A stretch of DNA of 64,000 nt from Poa pratensis. Its lineage: Eukaryota > Streptophyta > Magnoliopsida > Poales > Poaceae. The position numbers were made by a program, and so were the translations under genes. Positions 10,299 through 21,863 of this stretch are shown here, piece after piece; the first letter of the stretch is position 1; every line of letters starts with the position of its first letter. The stretch covers positions 23,975,082 through 24,039,081 of the forward strand of contig CAMZMU010000055.1 in NCBI GenBank assembly GCA_947311845.1, read 5' to 3'. The notes beneath the pieces are model-generated. The model was not told the origin of the DNA, ran no database searches, and saw nothing but the letters and a program-made list of their open reading frames with translations.

Positions 10299-12687
10299 TG
10301 ATACGGGCATTTTATATCATCATTTATACAACTTATATTATCATATTAGAATATTATTGGCATTGTTATATCATTGTTTTTACATGTTTTAGATGATTAA
10401 TGGGACTTTCATACAAAGTCCCTATTTTTGGTATTTAATTTCTGGGAGGCAGAAAACCTCCTTTTTCTTGTTTTTAATGTTTCAGGAGCTACAGAGACCC
10501 AAATAAGAAAAGGAAAATTGCACAGCTGGTTTTTCATCGGGAGAACAACAGTGGGAAGAAGATCGAAGGAGCTCCGGAGAAGGGGGAAACCATCGTCATC
10601 GTCATCACCTATCCTCCTTGGCGTGGGAGGAGACCTCTACATCATCACCATCACCAAGACCAGCACCATCTCCATCTTCATCTTCGTGATCCACTCCGTC
10701 CCCCTCGTAGTTTGAGAGTTGCTATACCCTAGATACTTGTCTTGTGATCCTATTCATGTTTGTGATTGAGTACTTGTCATTATTTGGAGGTGAAGTTATA
10801 TTTTCAGATTGTGTTGTACCATTTATGCCACTGAATATCATCATGTTTGCACGTTGTGAGTAGTTCCCGTATGTTCCTGAGGGCATATGATGAATTGGCA
10901 ATGATTTATATATGACATGTGTTGGTATTTTGTCTAGTGTTTATCTTTTTATGTGATTCTATGATGGTGTTGTGCGAACGTCGACTGCACACCACTTCAC
11001 CTATATGGGCTCATAGGAGAACACCGTAGTGTAATGGAGTGAGAGAGACTTGGGAGGACATGTAAACCTGAGACCGAGTCATGAAGTTACTTTATGGGGT
11101 ATTAGTATCGGGGACCTTAGAGTGTAATGCTATGGTGGGACTTTATGTCTTAATAATTCTTGTGCAGTCATTTACTTGGCCACAAGATCCATCATAAGGG
11201 GTTTAGTTTATTTATTCAGAAATGTGCCGATGTCACCGGTTGGCTATACCACCCCATCCATAGACGCACGATCGAACATCGTGATTCGTACCGTCCACGA
11301 TCACCCACTACTAATTAGAGTCATCATCTGCAAATCAACTGTCCCGCTACCACGGCCGATAGGCTTTTCTTTCCGACATAGCCGGAGTCAGCAGTCACCG
11401 TGAGACGACCGAGCTGACACCATGAGTCAAAGTCGCAATAAAAACTGCTAGCTTTCCCTTGACACAGGCAGTGAGCATGCATGCTCTGTTCTCTCGCCCC
11501 TCCATGTTTTGCATGCATGTGCCTAGTGCTACAACAATGGCTCTCAGCACGGATGCTTAGTAATACAAAATCATGCACAAAGGTTGTAATTATTTACCAT
11601 GGAGAAAGTTTCAAAAAATTAATTCTCATGCATGTTTACTTACCACGAGCCTATCAAAATACTCGGTTAGACCAAATGGTTTCTCATGCATGTGCTGTGC
11701 CTATATGCTATAGCAAGCCACTAAAACTACAAATGCTACTTTTCAAATGGTACGATCGAGTTTATGTGTTGAGTGTTGACCATCCAAGCCTAGAGTCCAT
11801 CTGAGCGAGGATATTCAAGTGGGATAACACCACACATCACCGGCCAGTAGTCTAAGGCAAGCTGCTTCCCTTATTTCGTGGGACAAGACAATGCTACCCG
11901 AGCTGCTTCCCCCTTGTCCCGCCTCCACATGCATGTTATGTTTTAAATGCATCACATCTGCCAAGTTAGAATTGATCACCATATATTTTAGAGTTGTGTA
12001 GGTGAATCAGTTAGTCCCGTATAGTTCGGTGTTAGTTATGGAGATAGCTCATCAATGCATATGTAATCATCGTACAGACTGGCGAGCAGTCTGACTTTGC
12101 TACGCCCTAGTGCTGACAAGATTTTCATGTCATATCATCGTATAATTAGGAGGTAAGTATCTTTTGTACGTGTTTTGCGGACTACTAACTCTGCTCACAA
12201 AGGAGTCTGACATCACAGACAGAATCTCCAACAAGAGATCGGACGGCAGTGGAGGGGGTGGTATAGCCAACGGGCGGTCAAAAATTCGCACTCTTATTTA
12301 TTTAGCTATACCTAACAATGGCTCCGTCCAAAGAATATTAAAACTTGATAAGATATTCAACGTGTTGTTTAATAAATCCCTATGCCGAGCAATATCCATG
12401 CCGCCCTCGGAAACGTTTTCCACATATAAGTTACACATCACTTGAGCTTGTCCTCTTGCCACATAGAGGATTGGGCTTTCTCTCTTTGAGAGCTTTTACT
12501 TGCTACCATTTATCTTCAGCATTTTTACTCTCTTGCAACTATACAACCAAAAATCCCAAAAACACTTGCATCTTTCATTGTTTTATTTATCATTCTTGCT
12601 AACCAATACCTTCAGCTCCTCGTGGGTTTGACAACCTTTTCTAATCGAAAGGTACTACAATTGATCTCCTGCACTTGGGAGTCATCA
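10299..12687 (+). repeat. E3 left (5') LTR, enlarged by a DNA transposon
   Basis: Starts TGATACGGGCATT and ends GGAGTCATCA. It aligns with the right LTR except for two places: the 1,077-bp insert at 11217-12293, and a block at 10571-10726 that is replaced in the right LTR by an unrelated 190-bp block. Without the insert and its extra 9-bp duplication it is about 1.3 kb. Many short frames inside it are not genes. Confidence 0.92.
11217..12293. mobile_element. Non-coding Mutator-like (MULE) transposon in the E3 left LTR
   Basis: The 1,077-bp insert is absent from the right LTR of E3. It is flanked by the 9-bp direct repeat TTATTTATT (11208-11216 and 12294-12302), the duplication length expected of Mutator-like elements. 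The ends are imperfect inverted repeats: from the left CAGAAATGTGCCGATGTCACC, from the right GAGTGCGAATTTTTGACC. Further in, both ends share (C/G)GTTGGCTATACCACCCC. No transposase is encoded, so it is a non-autonomous copy. It inserted after E3. Confidence 0.8.
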
Positions 12688-12697
12688 AGATACTTTC

Positions 12698-12713
12698 TGG
12701 CGCCGTTGCCGGG
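12698..12713 (+). other. E3 primer-binding site (tRNA-Asp type)
   Basis: TGGCGCCGTTGCCGGG lies 10 bases after the LTR. It is complementary to the 3' end of plant tRNA-Asp (…CCCGGCAACGGCGCCA), the primer used by Athila-type elements. Confidence 0.85.
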
Positions 12714-12792
12714 AGCGTAGCGCTATTGGTAAGAAGTTTGGTAAGGAAACTTGAAAGCTGAATTTTATTTACTATTTTATCTCATTGTTACT

Positions 12793-14117
12793 ATGGCATT
12801 TATGAATCGTGCCTCGCTGCATCTTGCTTTTATATGAAAGTGCTTATGCTATTGCTCCTAAAGTGGTTGAAACTACTGTGTCTGAGGTACCTAAAGTGGA
12901 ATTTAAAATTCCCACTGGTCATGTTAAAAGAGTTATGAAAAATCCATTTACAGGGGATGGAACTAAGTCTGCACGTGAACACGTGGAGACAATTGAAGAC
13001 ATATGTGGTTTATTTAGGCTTCCTGGTTTTCTGATGATCAGGTAAAAAGGAAGCTATTATATTTGTCTTTATCTGGTAATGCTCGTATTTGGTTCAGGTC
13101 TTTGGATGAAGAAGTCACTATTGAATGGAGTATTTTGAGGAAGGTTTTCTTTCTTAAATATTTTACTCCTAAAGAAGCTTATGAGAACCGCTGCTATATA
13201 TTTAATTTCTGGCCACATCTGGGAGAGAGTATTACTCAAGCTTGGGGGAGGTTAAAGGAACTCCTTCGCAAGAATCCTTGTCATGATCTTACAAGGAAAA
13301 TTATACTGATAAACTTTTATGTGAGGCTACCAAGGAAACAAAAGGAATTTCTGGATAATTCATCTGGTGGAAGTTTTACAAATAATACTGAAGAAGAAGC
13401 ATGGAATTTATTGGAGACTATTGCTGAGAATACTTGTCATTGGGATCTTGATAAAGGTAATGAGCCCTATTTGGACTATGAATATTCATGTGTGGAGAAC
13501 TTCTCTACTTCTATTTTGTTTAAGAATCTGAGTGATAATTTTGGTCTTGATCCTTATGTTTTAATTGAGATAGCTAAATCTTTTGCTAGTCATATTGGTG
13601 TTCCTAAAAGTGGGTTTGAAGTTTATGTTGAACCTGTTAAACAATCTATTGTTGTTCCTAAAGTTATTAAACAGGTAGAACCAGTGTCATCCGTGACAAT
13701 TGAGGAGTATGTTGAAGCACCTCCATATCCAAACCAAGTCAAGGAGAATTTACTTATTGCTGTTACTAACAAGAGTAACAGAAGATGTTCTCAGCCTTAT
13801 GAACAGGTGGAAGTCAACAGTCAAATTTCGATTATCAAACAATTAAATGAAGAAGACCCTGTTGATGTTTATTTATGTGAAGATGCTACTAAAGTTATTA
13901 AAGGCAATTCGGCCAAGGTTGGTAAGCCTGTTATATCATGCTCTATTGGGACTTCAAGTTATCATGGTTTGTGTGATATTGGAGCAAGTATTAGTGTCAT
14001 TCCATATTCTCTTTATCTTGAAATCAAGCCTGATATTGATCCTATCATTATGGAAGAGACAGGTATGACAATTCAACTTGCTAATAAAGATTATATTAGT
14101 CCACTTGGAATTGTTAG
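12793..14117 (+). pseudogene. E3 gag and protease N-terminal part
   Basis: The gag assembles the virus-like particle. The retrotrans_gag core is clear: an AREHVETIEDIC helix, ARIWFRSLDEEVT..W, ESITQAWGRLKELL, and LDNSSGGSF. A protease segment with the catalytic-type CDIGASISVIPYSLY motif begins at about 13970. A base insertion near 13030 splits gag into two frames (12809-13045 and 13063 onward). The protease is cut at 14117 by E4 and resumes at 26202. I did not find a clear zinc knuckle between gag and protease. Confidence 0.85.
14113..14117. repeat. E4 target-site duplication, left copy (GTTAG)
   Basis: GTTAG precedes the E4 LTR and recurs at 26197-26201 immediately after its right LTR. Confidence 0.93.
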
Positions 14118-14629
14118 TGTTGGGGATATACCCACCAGGGGTATCACTGACATGGATCAATCCGGTTAGTCCAGGGTGGCCCGCAGTGGTGGAAAAGGCT
14201 TTGCCTTCAGGGCGGCCCAGATAGCTGACGACCATGGAGGCGGATGCCGGCAAGGAGGAGGCCCAAGACTGAAGCCCATGAAGCCACCAAGACCAAGACG
14301 GAAGGCGGCAAACTTGCCGGCTAGGTTTAGGACTGTATTCTTGTCGGTTACGCAATCACCTTGTAACCCTAGGTCCAGCCGCCTATATAAGCTGGACCTC
14401 GGGACGCCTTTAGGGCAGACTTTCATACAACAACTCATTGTAACCTGTTCACAGCTATTGACTTATAGTGAGTTATAGCAGCACGTAGGATCTCGCCGCT
14501 GCCGTGAGATCCGGAGCTGGGTAAATCGCCGTGTTCAATCCCGACCTCGACGACGTCCACCTTCTTGCCCTACGTTCTCCCTTGGCTAGAAGGACCCCGT
14601 CTCCTATCTTTAATGCCGATACCACGACA
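14118..14629 (+). repeat. E4 left (5') LTR, 512 bp
   Basis: Starts TGTTGGGGATATACCC and ends GATACCACGACA. TATATAA at 14384-14390 is the likely promoter box. An ATG at 14613-14615 near its end opens the gag frame that continues through the primer-binding site. Confidence 0.95.
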
Positions 14630-17051
14630 GTTGGCGCCCACCGTGGGGCCTAAGGCGTCAGGCGTCACGTTCCAGGCGGGAACTCTAGGCGGCATCGGCG
14701 AAACCATCGCCGTCGGCCGCGCCGTGCGTTACGGCAACAACCACTACATCAGCTGCGACGAGTCTTACATCCCCGCAGACGACTACATCGTCGGATGCGG
14801 AGTTGTGCCGTTTGGCGGCGTCGATGTATTCATCGGCTACACATCTGAGGCGTATGGGTTGCCGCGAATTAATTCGCCATCCCACCCGCCCTACAATCAA
14901 GAAGCTTACGTTCAAGACGGATCTGAGCCCGCCTCCTCCCAGGAGTCCGCAGACTCAGATCTGCACTTTGTCGGCATGACAGGACTGGGATCCGACTCCC
15001 AGCCTGACCACAACGATCCCGAATCAATCCTCCCTGCCCTGCAGGATGAGGCAATGTCGGATGCCGGATCTAGATCTACTGATCACGTCAACATAGACTC
15101 TGACTCCGAGGAAGACTCTGCAAGCATGTTTGAGCAACAGATCAATCGGCGTTTCAACGCGCCCGAGCCTCCGCCTTCCGAGGCGGCCACAGGCTCGTCC
15201 GCCAACATGCAGCAAGTCTTTGTGGCGGATGTCAATAAAGCAGTCCCAGCTAAGGCAGCGGCAGCTGATGCCGCCAATGCTGGGGCTGCGGCACCCGAGC
15301 CACCAATCGAAGAGCCCCCGCAATACAGGCAACATGGTGGCACTGGCAGAAGTCCTTCACACGCCGGTAAACGACAACACCAACCCGGCTGATCTGGAGA
15401 CGCTTCGCAACAATCTATTGCAGCAGACAGAGTACCTCAAAACCAAGCAAACTGAGGTTGAGGGACTAATCAAGGAAGCCAAGGAGGAAAACGCCAAGAT
15501 AACTGAGAAGCTAGCCGCCAAGCGCGACCTCTTCAACGCAAACCGGCTGACAAGCCGGCAGGACGCGCGGCAGGCAAGCATCGCCGCCATCCGCCTAAAG
15601 ATGAGTTCAAGTCTCCAGCGCAGAGACTTGGTTTTGAGTGGGCTTCAGCACCGCAGCGTAAGGACAGAAACGGGGATGTCGTCATTTGCACCCCTGTTCT
15701 CAACACTGCGGCCGCCTTGGACATCCTCAACAACGAAGACTACGACAAGGACGAGAAGATCTACTACGCCTCGATCCTTGCCCACAAAGCTTTAGAGCAA
15801 CAAGCCCGTGCTGATTCTCGTGCCAACATGGCGGACGCAAGAGGAGGAAAGCTGGAGTCCAAATCCAACGCCTGTAAGGCGGCAGCCGGCGGTCAGCCCG
15901 AAGATCCATCCAGCTCCAGCAGCCATGGGAAGGGAAAAGACCAAGGCAAGGATAAGGACCCGCGTAAATCACCACCTCCCAAGAGGCATCGTGACGAGGC
16001 ATCTCGAACTGGTAACAGGCGGGAACCCTCGCCTCCTCCGCCGCCTAAAAGGGACGAAGGCGGAAGCCGGGGAAGCAAGCAGCCGCCAAGGAGTGGCGGC
16101 AACCGCGACAACGCCCCGCTGCCAAGAAGAAGCCAGAACCGCACGCCATCCCCACCGCCAGTGTCCAGGCACGAAGGCGGCAGCAAGGGACAAAACAACG
16201 AGCCTCGGCATAGCCGGGCAGCGCAGGACGAGCCTCATGTTGATCGATCTAACAAGAAGCTCGCTCCAGGTGACGCGCGTCACCGCCTTAATGACATCAA
16301 AGCAGGAAAGGAGGACGCTTACCTTGGCCCTGCATGCTTTGGCCCCGCCATCCGCAACGTTCGGATACCTAGAGATATGACATCTGTGTCAAAAACTCAA
16401 CAAAGGTACAACGGTGCGGACAAGCCAAACTCATGGTTGTCAGATTATGCGCGGTCAGTAGAAATTGCCGGGGGCAATGGCCTCGTCGCCACACGCTTCC
16501 TTCCCCTCATGGTAGAGGGGACAGCCCGAAGCTGGATCGAAAACTTGCCGGAGAAGTCAATTCATAACTGGCTCGATATGGAAAGGGTGTTCACACAACA
16601 CTTCCAAGGCACATACAAGCGACCAGGAACTTATACAGACTTGGTTCGCTGTGTGCAGAAGCCGGATGAAACTGCAACAAGCTTTTTGGCAAGGTGGATC
16701 CAAACAAAGGCAAGTTGTGAAAACGTGGACGACAATCAAGCAATCCACGCCTTCACCACCGGCCTCCTGAAGGGTACAAGTCTAAGACACAAGCTTGTGC
16801 GCATGCAAGTCAAGGATCTCGGAGCCATGCTGGAAGTGGCATCCATGTATGCACAGGCGGATGACGATGCACGTGATGCTGAAGCCACCATGACATGGCG
16901 CCAAGCAGGCGAACAAGTCACAAACGCAAGGCTCCCCAGGACGACAAACCAGGACCATCAAACAAGGTTGCAGCCGCCTTCGAAGGCAAAGGCGGCAACC
17001 GCAAGTGGAAAGGAAAGGCAAAAGAAGGTGGCTCAAGCAAGCAACGCCTAA
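14613..17051 (+). pseudogene. E4 gag (frameshifted)
   Basis: The reading begins with MPIPRQLAPTVGP, whose codons span the LTR end and the primer site. It continues as an acidic and low-complexity N-terminal part to about 15392, is in another frame to about 15700, and returns to the first frame from 15717. The retrotrans_gag core lies at about 16320-16900 (SWLSDYARSVEIAGG, ARSWIENLPEKSI.NW, FQGTYKRPGTYTDL). A basic Lys/Arg/Pro/Ser-rich region precedes it at 15840-16270. A third frame change near 16925 moves the reading into the zinc-binding and protease frame, so at least three indels are present. Confidence 0.88.
14631..14650 (+). other. E4 primer-binding site
   Basis: TTGGCGCCCACCGTGGGGCC starts one base after the LTR. 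The same 20 bases follow the LTR of E6 (41256-41275). I do not assign the primer tRNA. Confidence 0.7.
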
Positions 17052-18088
17052 CTTACGATCAAGCTAAATCCTTGCCTTGCCCAATACATGCATCCCTGGG
17101 GAAGGTTAATCATACGCTGGGGGAATGCCGATTCATGGATGACTTCAAGAAGGACCCAGAGGTTGGCTGGAAGCCAAAAAAGAGTAAGAAGGCGGAGAAG
17201 ACAAGGAAGGACGATGATGACGAGGCAGTCTCCATGTCGGAAGATGAGGACCCCAAGCCGCCAAGAAAGGAGAGAAAGTACCCCAAAATTCACGGCCAAT
17301 TGGTCTACTTTTTGGGCACTCCTTCGGCAAAGGAAGAGAAGGCGAAACTGCGCGAGCTCAACGCCACAGTGCCCGGTGTTCCTCAGTACTTGGACTGGTC
17401 CGAGAAGGCAATTACATGGGACAGGGGCGATCACCCTGACTACGTGCCGCATCCCGGCAAGTATGCCCTTGTCGTCGACCCAATTGTTGACAACTTCGTA
17501 CTCATCAAGGTGTCGATGGATGGCGGCAGCAGGCTCAACATCATATATGAAGACACCCTGAAGCGCATGAACTTGACGGAAAGCCAGCTTGACCATAGCA
17601 AGGTTAAGTTCCATGGCATTGTTCCGGGAAAGCAAGCCAAGTCTATGGGAAGCATCAAGCTTCAAGTTACTTTTGGAGAGGAGGCAAACTACCGTTCGGA
17701 ATATCTCCGGTTTGAAGTAGTCCCCTTCAAAAGTGCTTACCATGCCATCTTTGGTCGGCCAGCTTTCGCCAAGTTCATGGCTCGGCCGTGTTACATCTAC
17801 AGCAAGTTGAAGATGCCTGGACCCAATGGTACTATCACCATCAATGGCAACTTCAAAAAAGCAAAAGAGTACGAACGTGGCAATGCCGCCTTCGCTGAAG
17901 CCGTCCTCCACGCAGAGGAGCTGGCCATGATAAAGAAAGAAACTGATACATCCCGGTTGCCGGAAAATGTGAAGACAGCCGAGCCTAAGAAGACTTTCAA
18001 GGCCTCCGAGGAAACAAAGATGACGAATCTGGTGTCAGGTGACAACTCCAAACAAGTCATCATCGGGTCCGGCTTAGACAACAAATAG
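16895..18088 (+). pseudogene. E4 gag C-terminus and aspartic protease
   Basis: The frame starts by overlapping the end of gag. It has the Tat-type zinc segment CPIHASLGKVNHTLGEC at about 17075 and a Lys/Glu-rich linker. The retropepsin follows: VSMDGGSRLNIIYEDTLKRM at about 17515 (DGGS in place of the usual D(T/S)G), then FHGIVPGKQAK and YHAIFGRPAFAKFM. It ends at the amber codon 18086-18088. RT continues in the same frame without a further stop until about 18520, so this stop separates protease from RT. Confidence 0.85.
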
Positions 18089-19953
18089 GAAAGCGCGCTC
18101 GTCGAGTTCCTCCGTGAGAATAGGGACATCTTTGCATGGTCGTCAGCCGACATGCCAGGTGTACCTAGGGAACTTGCCGAGCACTCTCTTAATGTCTACA
18201 AGGGGGCCAAGCCAGTCAAGCAAGGAGCAAGGCGCTTTGGTGAAGAAAAGAGGAAGGCAATAGGGAAAGAGATCATCAAGTTGCAAGAGGCCAAGTTCAT
18301 TAGGGAAGTAGTACACACTGATTGGTTGGCAAATCCTGTACTGGTTCCAAAACCCAATAAGGAAATGAGAATGTGCATTGATTATACCGGCTTGAACAGG
18401 TGCTGTCCCAAGGACCACTTTGCGTTACCACGTATAGATCAAGTCGTAGATTCAACCGCCGGCTCCGAGCTACTGTGCTTTTTGGATGCGTACTCCGGGT
18501 ACCACCAAATTAAATGCGCGAATCTGACCAAATCAAAACATCGTTCACTACGCCCTACGGAACCTTCTGCTACATTACGATGCCCTTCGGCCTCAAGAAT
18601 GCCGGCGCAACGTATCAGCGATGCATGCAAAGATGCCTTCACGAGCAGATTGGCCGCAATGTTCATGTCTATGTAGACGACATTGCCGTCATGTCTAGAA
18701 AGAAGGTAGATTTGCTAGACGACCTACGAGAAACCTTTGATAGCCTCCGGGTATATAAGATGAAACTCAACCCAAAGAAGTGCGTTTTTGGGGTTCCTGC
18801 CGGCAAACTGCTCGGTTTTATCGTTTCCGAACGAGGAATAGAGGTCAACCCGGAAAAAATCAAGGCAATCCTCAACATATCCAGGCCCAAGGACCTGAAG
18901 GACGTGCAGCGACTTGCCGGCTCGGCGGCTGCCGTCAGTCGTTTCATTAGCCGCCTTGGAGAAAAAGCAATACCTCTCTACCGGCTTCTGAAGAAATCCG
19001 ACAACTTTGAGTGGACAGACGAAGCAGATGCCGCCTTACAGCAACTCAAGGAAGCATTAACGTCTGCCCCAATCTTGGCAGCTCCTCGATCGCAGGAACC
19101 AATGCTGCTTTACATTGCGGCAACCAACTTGGTTGTTAGCGTGGTCCTGGTTGTGGAACGCAAGATGGAAAGATCAGATATCCCGGAACAGCGTCCGGTT
19201 TACTTCATCAGTGAAGTTTTCTCCGTCTCAAAGTAGCGTTATCCGCATTACCAGAAGCTGGTTTATGGTGTTTTCTACGCCGCCAGAAAATTACGACACT
19301 ACTTCCAGGAACATTCAATCACGGTAGTGAGCAAGGCACCTCTGGGAGACGTAATCAACAACACGGATGCTACAGGCCGAGTCGCCAAGTGGGGCATTGA
19401 GCTCGCCGCCTTTGACATCACGTATAAGCCCAGGAATGCCATTAAGTCTCAGGCTTTGGCAGATTTCGTTGCAGATTGGACAGAAGCCATGGATGAAGTA
19501 CCTCTCCCTGAAGAAGCATATTGGATCATGCATTTTGATGGATCAAAAATGCTTCGGGGCTCGGGGGCTGGCATTGTGTTAAGAAGCCCGCAAGGGGACA
19601 AGCTTAGCTATGTGCTACAAATTTATTTCAAAGCAACAAATAATGTTGCTGAATATGAAGCACTCCTTCACGGCTTAGACATTGCCAAAGAACTTGGCGT
19701 CCAGCGCGTCCTCTGCTATGGAGATTCAGATTTGGTGGCGCAACAGACACGTGGAACTTGGGATGCAAAAAGTAAGACAATGGCAGCGTATCGCGCTACC
19801 GTTGACGAATTCGCTAAGTGCTTCCCAGGCTACGAAGTCCGCCATATCCCACGAGCCCAAAATGAGGCGGCAGACACACTTGCCAGATTGGGGTCTGAAC
19901 GCAAAAAAGTACCAAAGGATATTTCCTGGAACACCTACACAAGCCGTCAATAA
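18089..19953 (+). pseudogene. E4 reverse transcriptase, RNase H and archaeal-type RNase H
   Basis: The RT opens with ESALVEFLRENRDIFAW and reaches the catalytic YVDD at 18670-18681. An RNase H of the Gypsy type follows (GEKAIPLYRLLKK, LAAPRSQEPMLLY). A second RNase H begins at about 19525 (FDGSKMLRGSGAGIVL, NNVAEYEALLHGL, YGDSDLV), the extra domain typical of Tat elements. A missing base near 18515 shifts the frame. A TAG at 19234-19236 replaces the CAG found in E5, and another lost base near 19925 shifts the frame before integrase. Confidence 0.9.
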
Positions 19954-19979
19954 AAGGGGCAGACCTCCTTGACCCAGAG

Positions 19980-21322
19980 GTGGCAGAACCAGTAGAGGCG
20001 GCCAGCTATGCCGTCTACCTGGTGAAGCCGGACTGGACGACGCCATATTTGGATTTCCTGACAAAGCAAGAATTGCCAGACGATGAGGTTTTGAAGAGGC
20101 AAATCATACGAAGAGCCAAGGCATTCACAATAATAAATGGTGAGCTGTACAAACGTAGCACTACTGGTGTTTATCAGCGTTGCATCTCGCCAGAAGAAGG
20201 CAAGGACTTGCTGGAAGAAATACATGCTGGAGTTTGTGGACATCATGCTTCATCCCGCTCCCTTGTATCAAAAGCTTTTCGGCAAGGCTTCTATTGGTTG
20301 ACAGCCAAGGCGGACGCAGAAGAAATAGTCAAAACATGCCGGGGGTGCCAACTGTACGCCCGACAACCACACATGCCGGCTCAGGAGCTCAGAACAATAC
20401 CCATCACTTGGCCTTTCGCAGTCTGGGGATTGGACATGGTTGGTCCATTCAAGACGGCACCTAGGGGCTACACGCATTTGCTTGTAGCTGTAGATAAGTT
20501 CACAAAATGGGTTGAAGCTAAACCTATCAGAAAGCTAGACGGTGCCACAGCCGCAAATTTTATGTGGGGAATAATCTCTCGGTTCGGGGTGCCTCATAGC
20601 GTCATCACCGATAACGGCAGCAACTTGCCGCAAGACGAAGTCGAGGAATACTGCCACAAGCTTGGCATCCGCCTAGATCTTGCCTCCGTAGCACACCCTC
20701 AAGCAAATGGTCAAGTAGAGCGTACAAACGGTTTAGTCCTGCAGGGAATCAAACCTCGTCTCGAAGTACCATTGCACATGGCAGCTGGGGCTTGGGTGGA
20801 TGAATTACAATCTGTCCTTTGGAGTTTAAGAACAACTCCAAACAGATCAACAAAGTTTACTCCTTTCTTCTTAGTCTATGGCGCAGAAGCAGTGTTGCCA
20901 TCTGACATGATGTATGATTCCCCAGAGTTCAAGCCTACGTCCAAGAAGACGCAGAAGATGCAAGACAGGATGGCCTTGACCTACTTGACGAAGAACGCGA
21001 TGTTGCCCTTGCACGATCCGCCATCTATCAACAAGGATTAAGGCGCTATCACAGTCGAAGGGTGCGCCAGCGCAGCTTTAGGGTAGGTGACCTGGTTCTC
21101 CGCCTAATCCAAGACAGGAAAGGCTTGCATAAGTTATCCCCGCCATGGGAAGGACATTTTGTGGTCAGTAAGGTGTTGCTCAATGGTTCCTATTACCTGG
21201 TGGACGCACGAGACGGCTACAAGATGAAAAGAGGTCGCAAGCGCAAGAGGAAGGTTGACGACAAGTACGACGAAACCAAGCGGCCTTGGAACATTGAGCA
21301 GCTACGTCCTTTTTACACTTAG
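19980..21322 (+). pseudogene. E4 integrase
   Basis: The HHCC zinc domain (CGHHASSRSLVSKAF ... CRGCQLYA) lies at about 20235-20370. The core has WGLDMVGPF, VITDNGSN and QVERTNG with the expected Asp, Asp and Glu. The C-terminal part contains VLWSLRTTPNRS and, in another frame from about 21000, the RVRQRSFRVGDLVL and WEGHFVV segments ending at 21322. A frameshift near 20975 disables it. No chromodomain was seen, as expected for this lineage. Confidence 0.9.
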
Positions 21323-21863
21323 CAATTTCCACATTGTATTAAGTACTATATGATTATGAAATAAAAGTCTGTGGTTTGCTCATTCAGTTTTGGGATCATG
21401 CCATCTTTTGTCTTTTCTTGCAATCATATACCTGTTGTCATAAAAAGTTACCGACAAGTTTTTGCTCCGTGCTAAGGTTCCAACTTTTTTGGCATTTGCC
21501 GCCTGTCGGCTAAAACTTAAGCAAACAACCTTTGCACCGCCTAATATTGCTATCTGTCTGCTTGTGTGTGGGTTGCCTAGTAGTATGTCGTTGGCACCAA
21601 CATGCCGGCTTTGGTCTCTGAGTCTAAACTAATTGGTATTGCACCTGGTTGGCTCAGCTAAAGTAACTGAGATGAGGTTCCGCCAACATATGAAAAAGCT
21701 AAAGACATAAGCGAGATAAATATTAAGGCGGGCCACTTAAATAAGCCTACCGCCAAGTGTAGCATAAAAGTCGGCCCAACAATATGTACACAACAAAATA
21801 AAACAAGTTTTTTCACGTTACAGATTAACGCATCTACTTGTGCCTATTCTTGCAGGGAGGTGC
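21323..21863. other. E4 spacer between convergent genes
   Basis: AT-rich DNA of about 540 bp between the end of the sense integrase and the end of the antisense gene. An AATAAA-like ATGAAATAAAAG is at 21355-21367 on the plus strand, a candidate polyadenylation region for an internal end. No coding potential. Confidence 0.55.

Noticed and set aside
14118..14629. Solo LTR
   Set aside because: A full internal region, a second LTR and a matching duplication are present.
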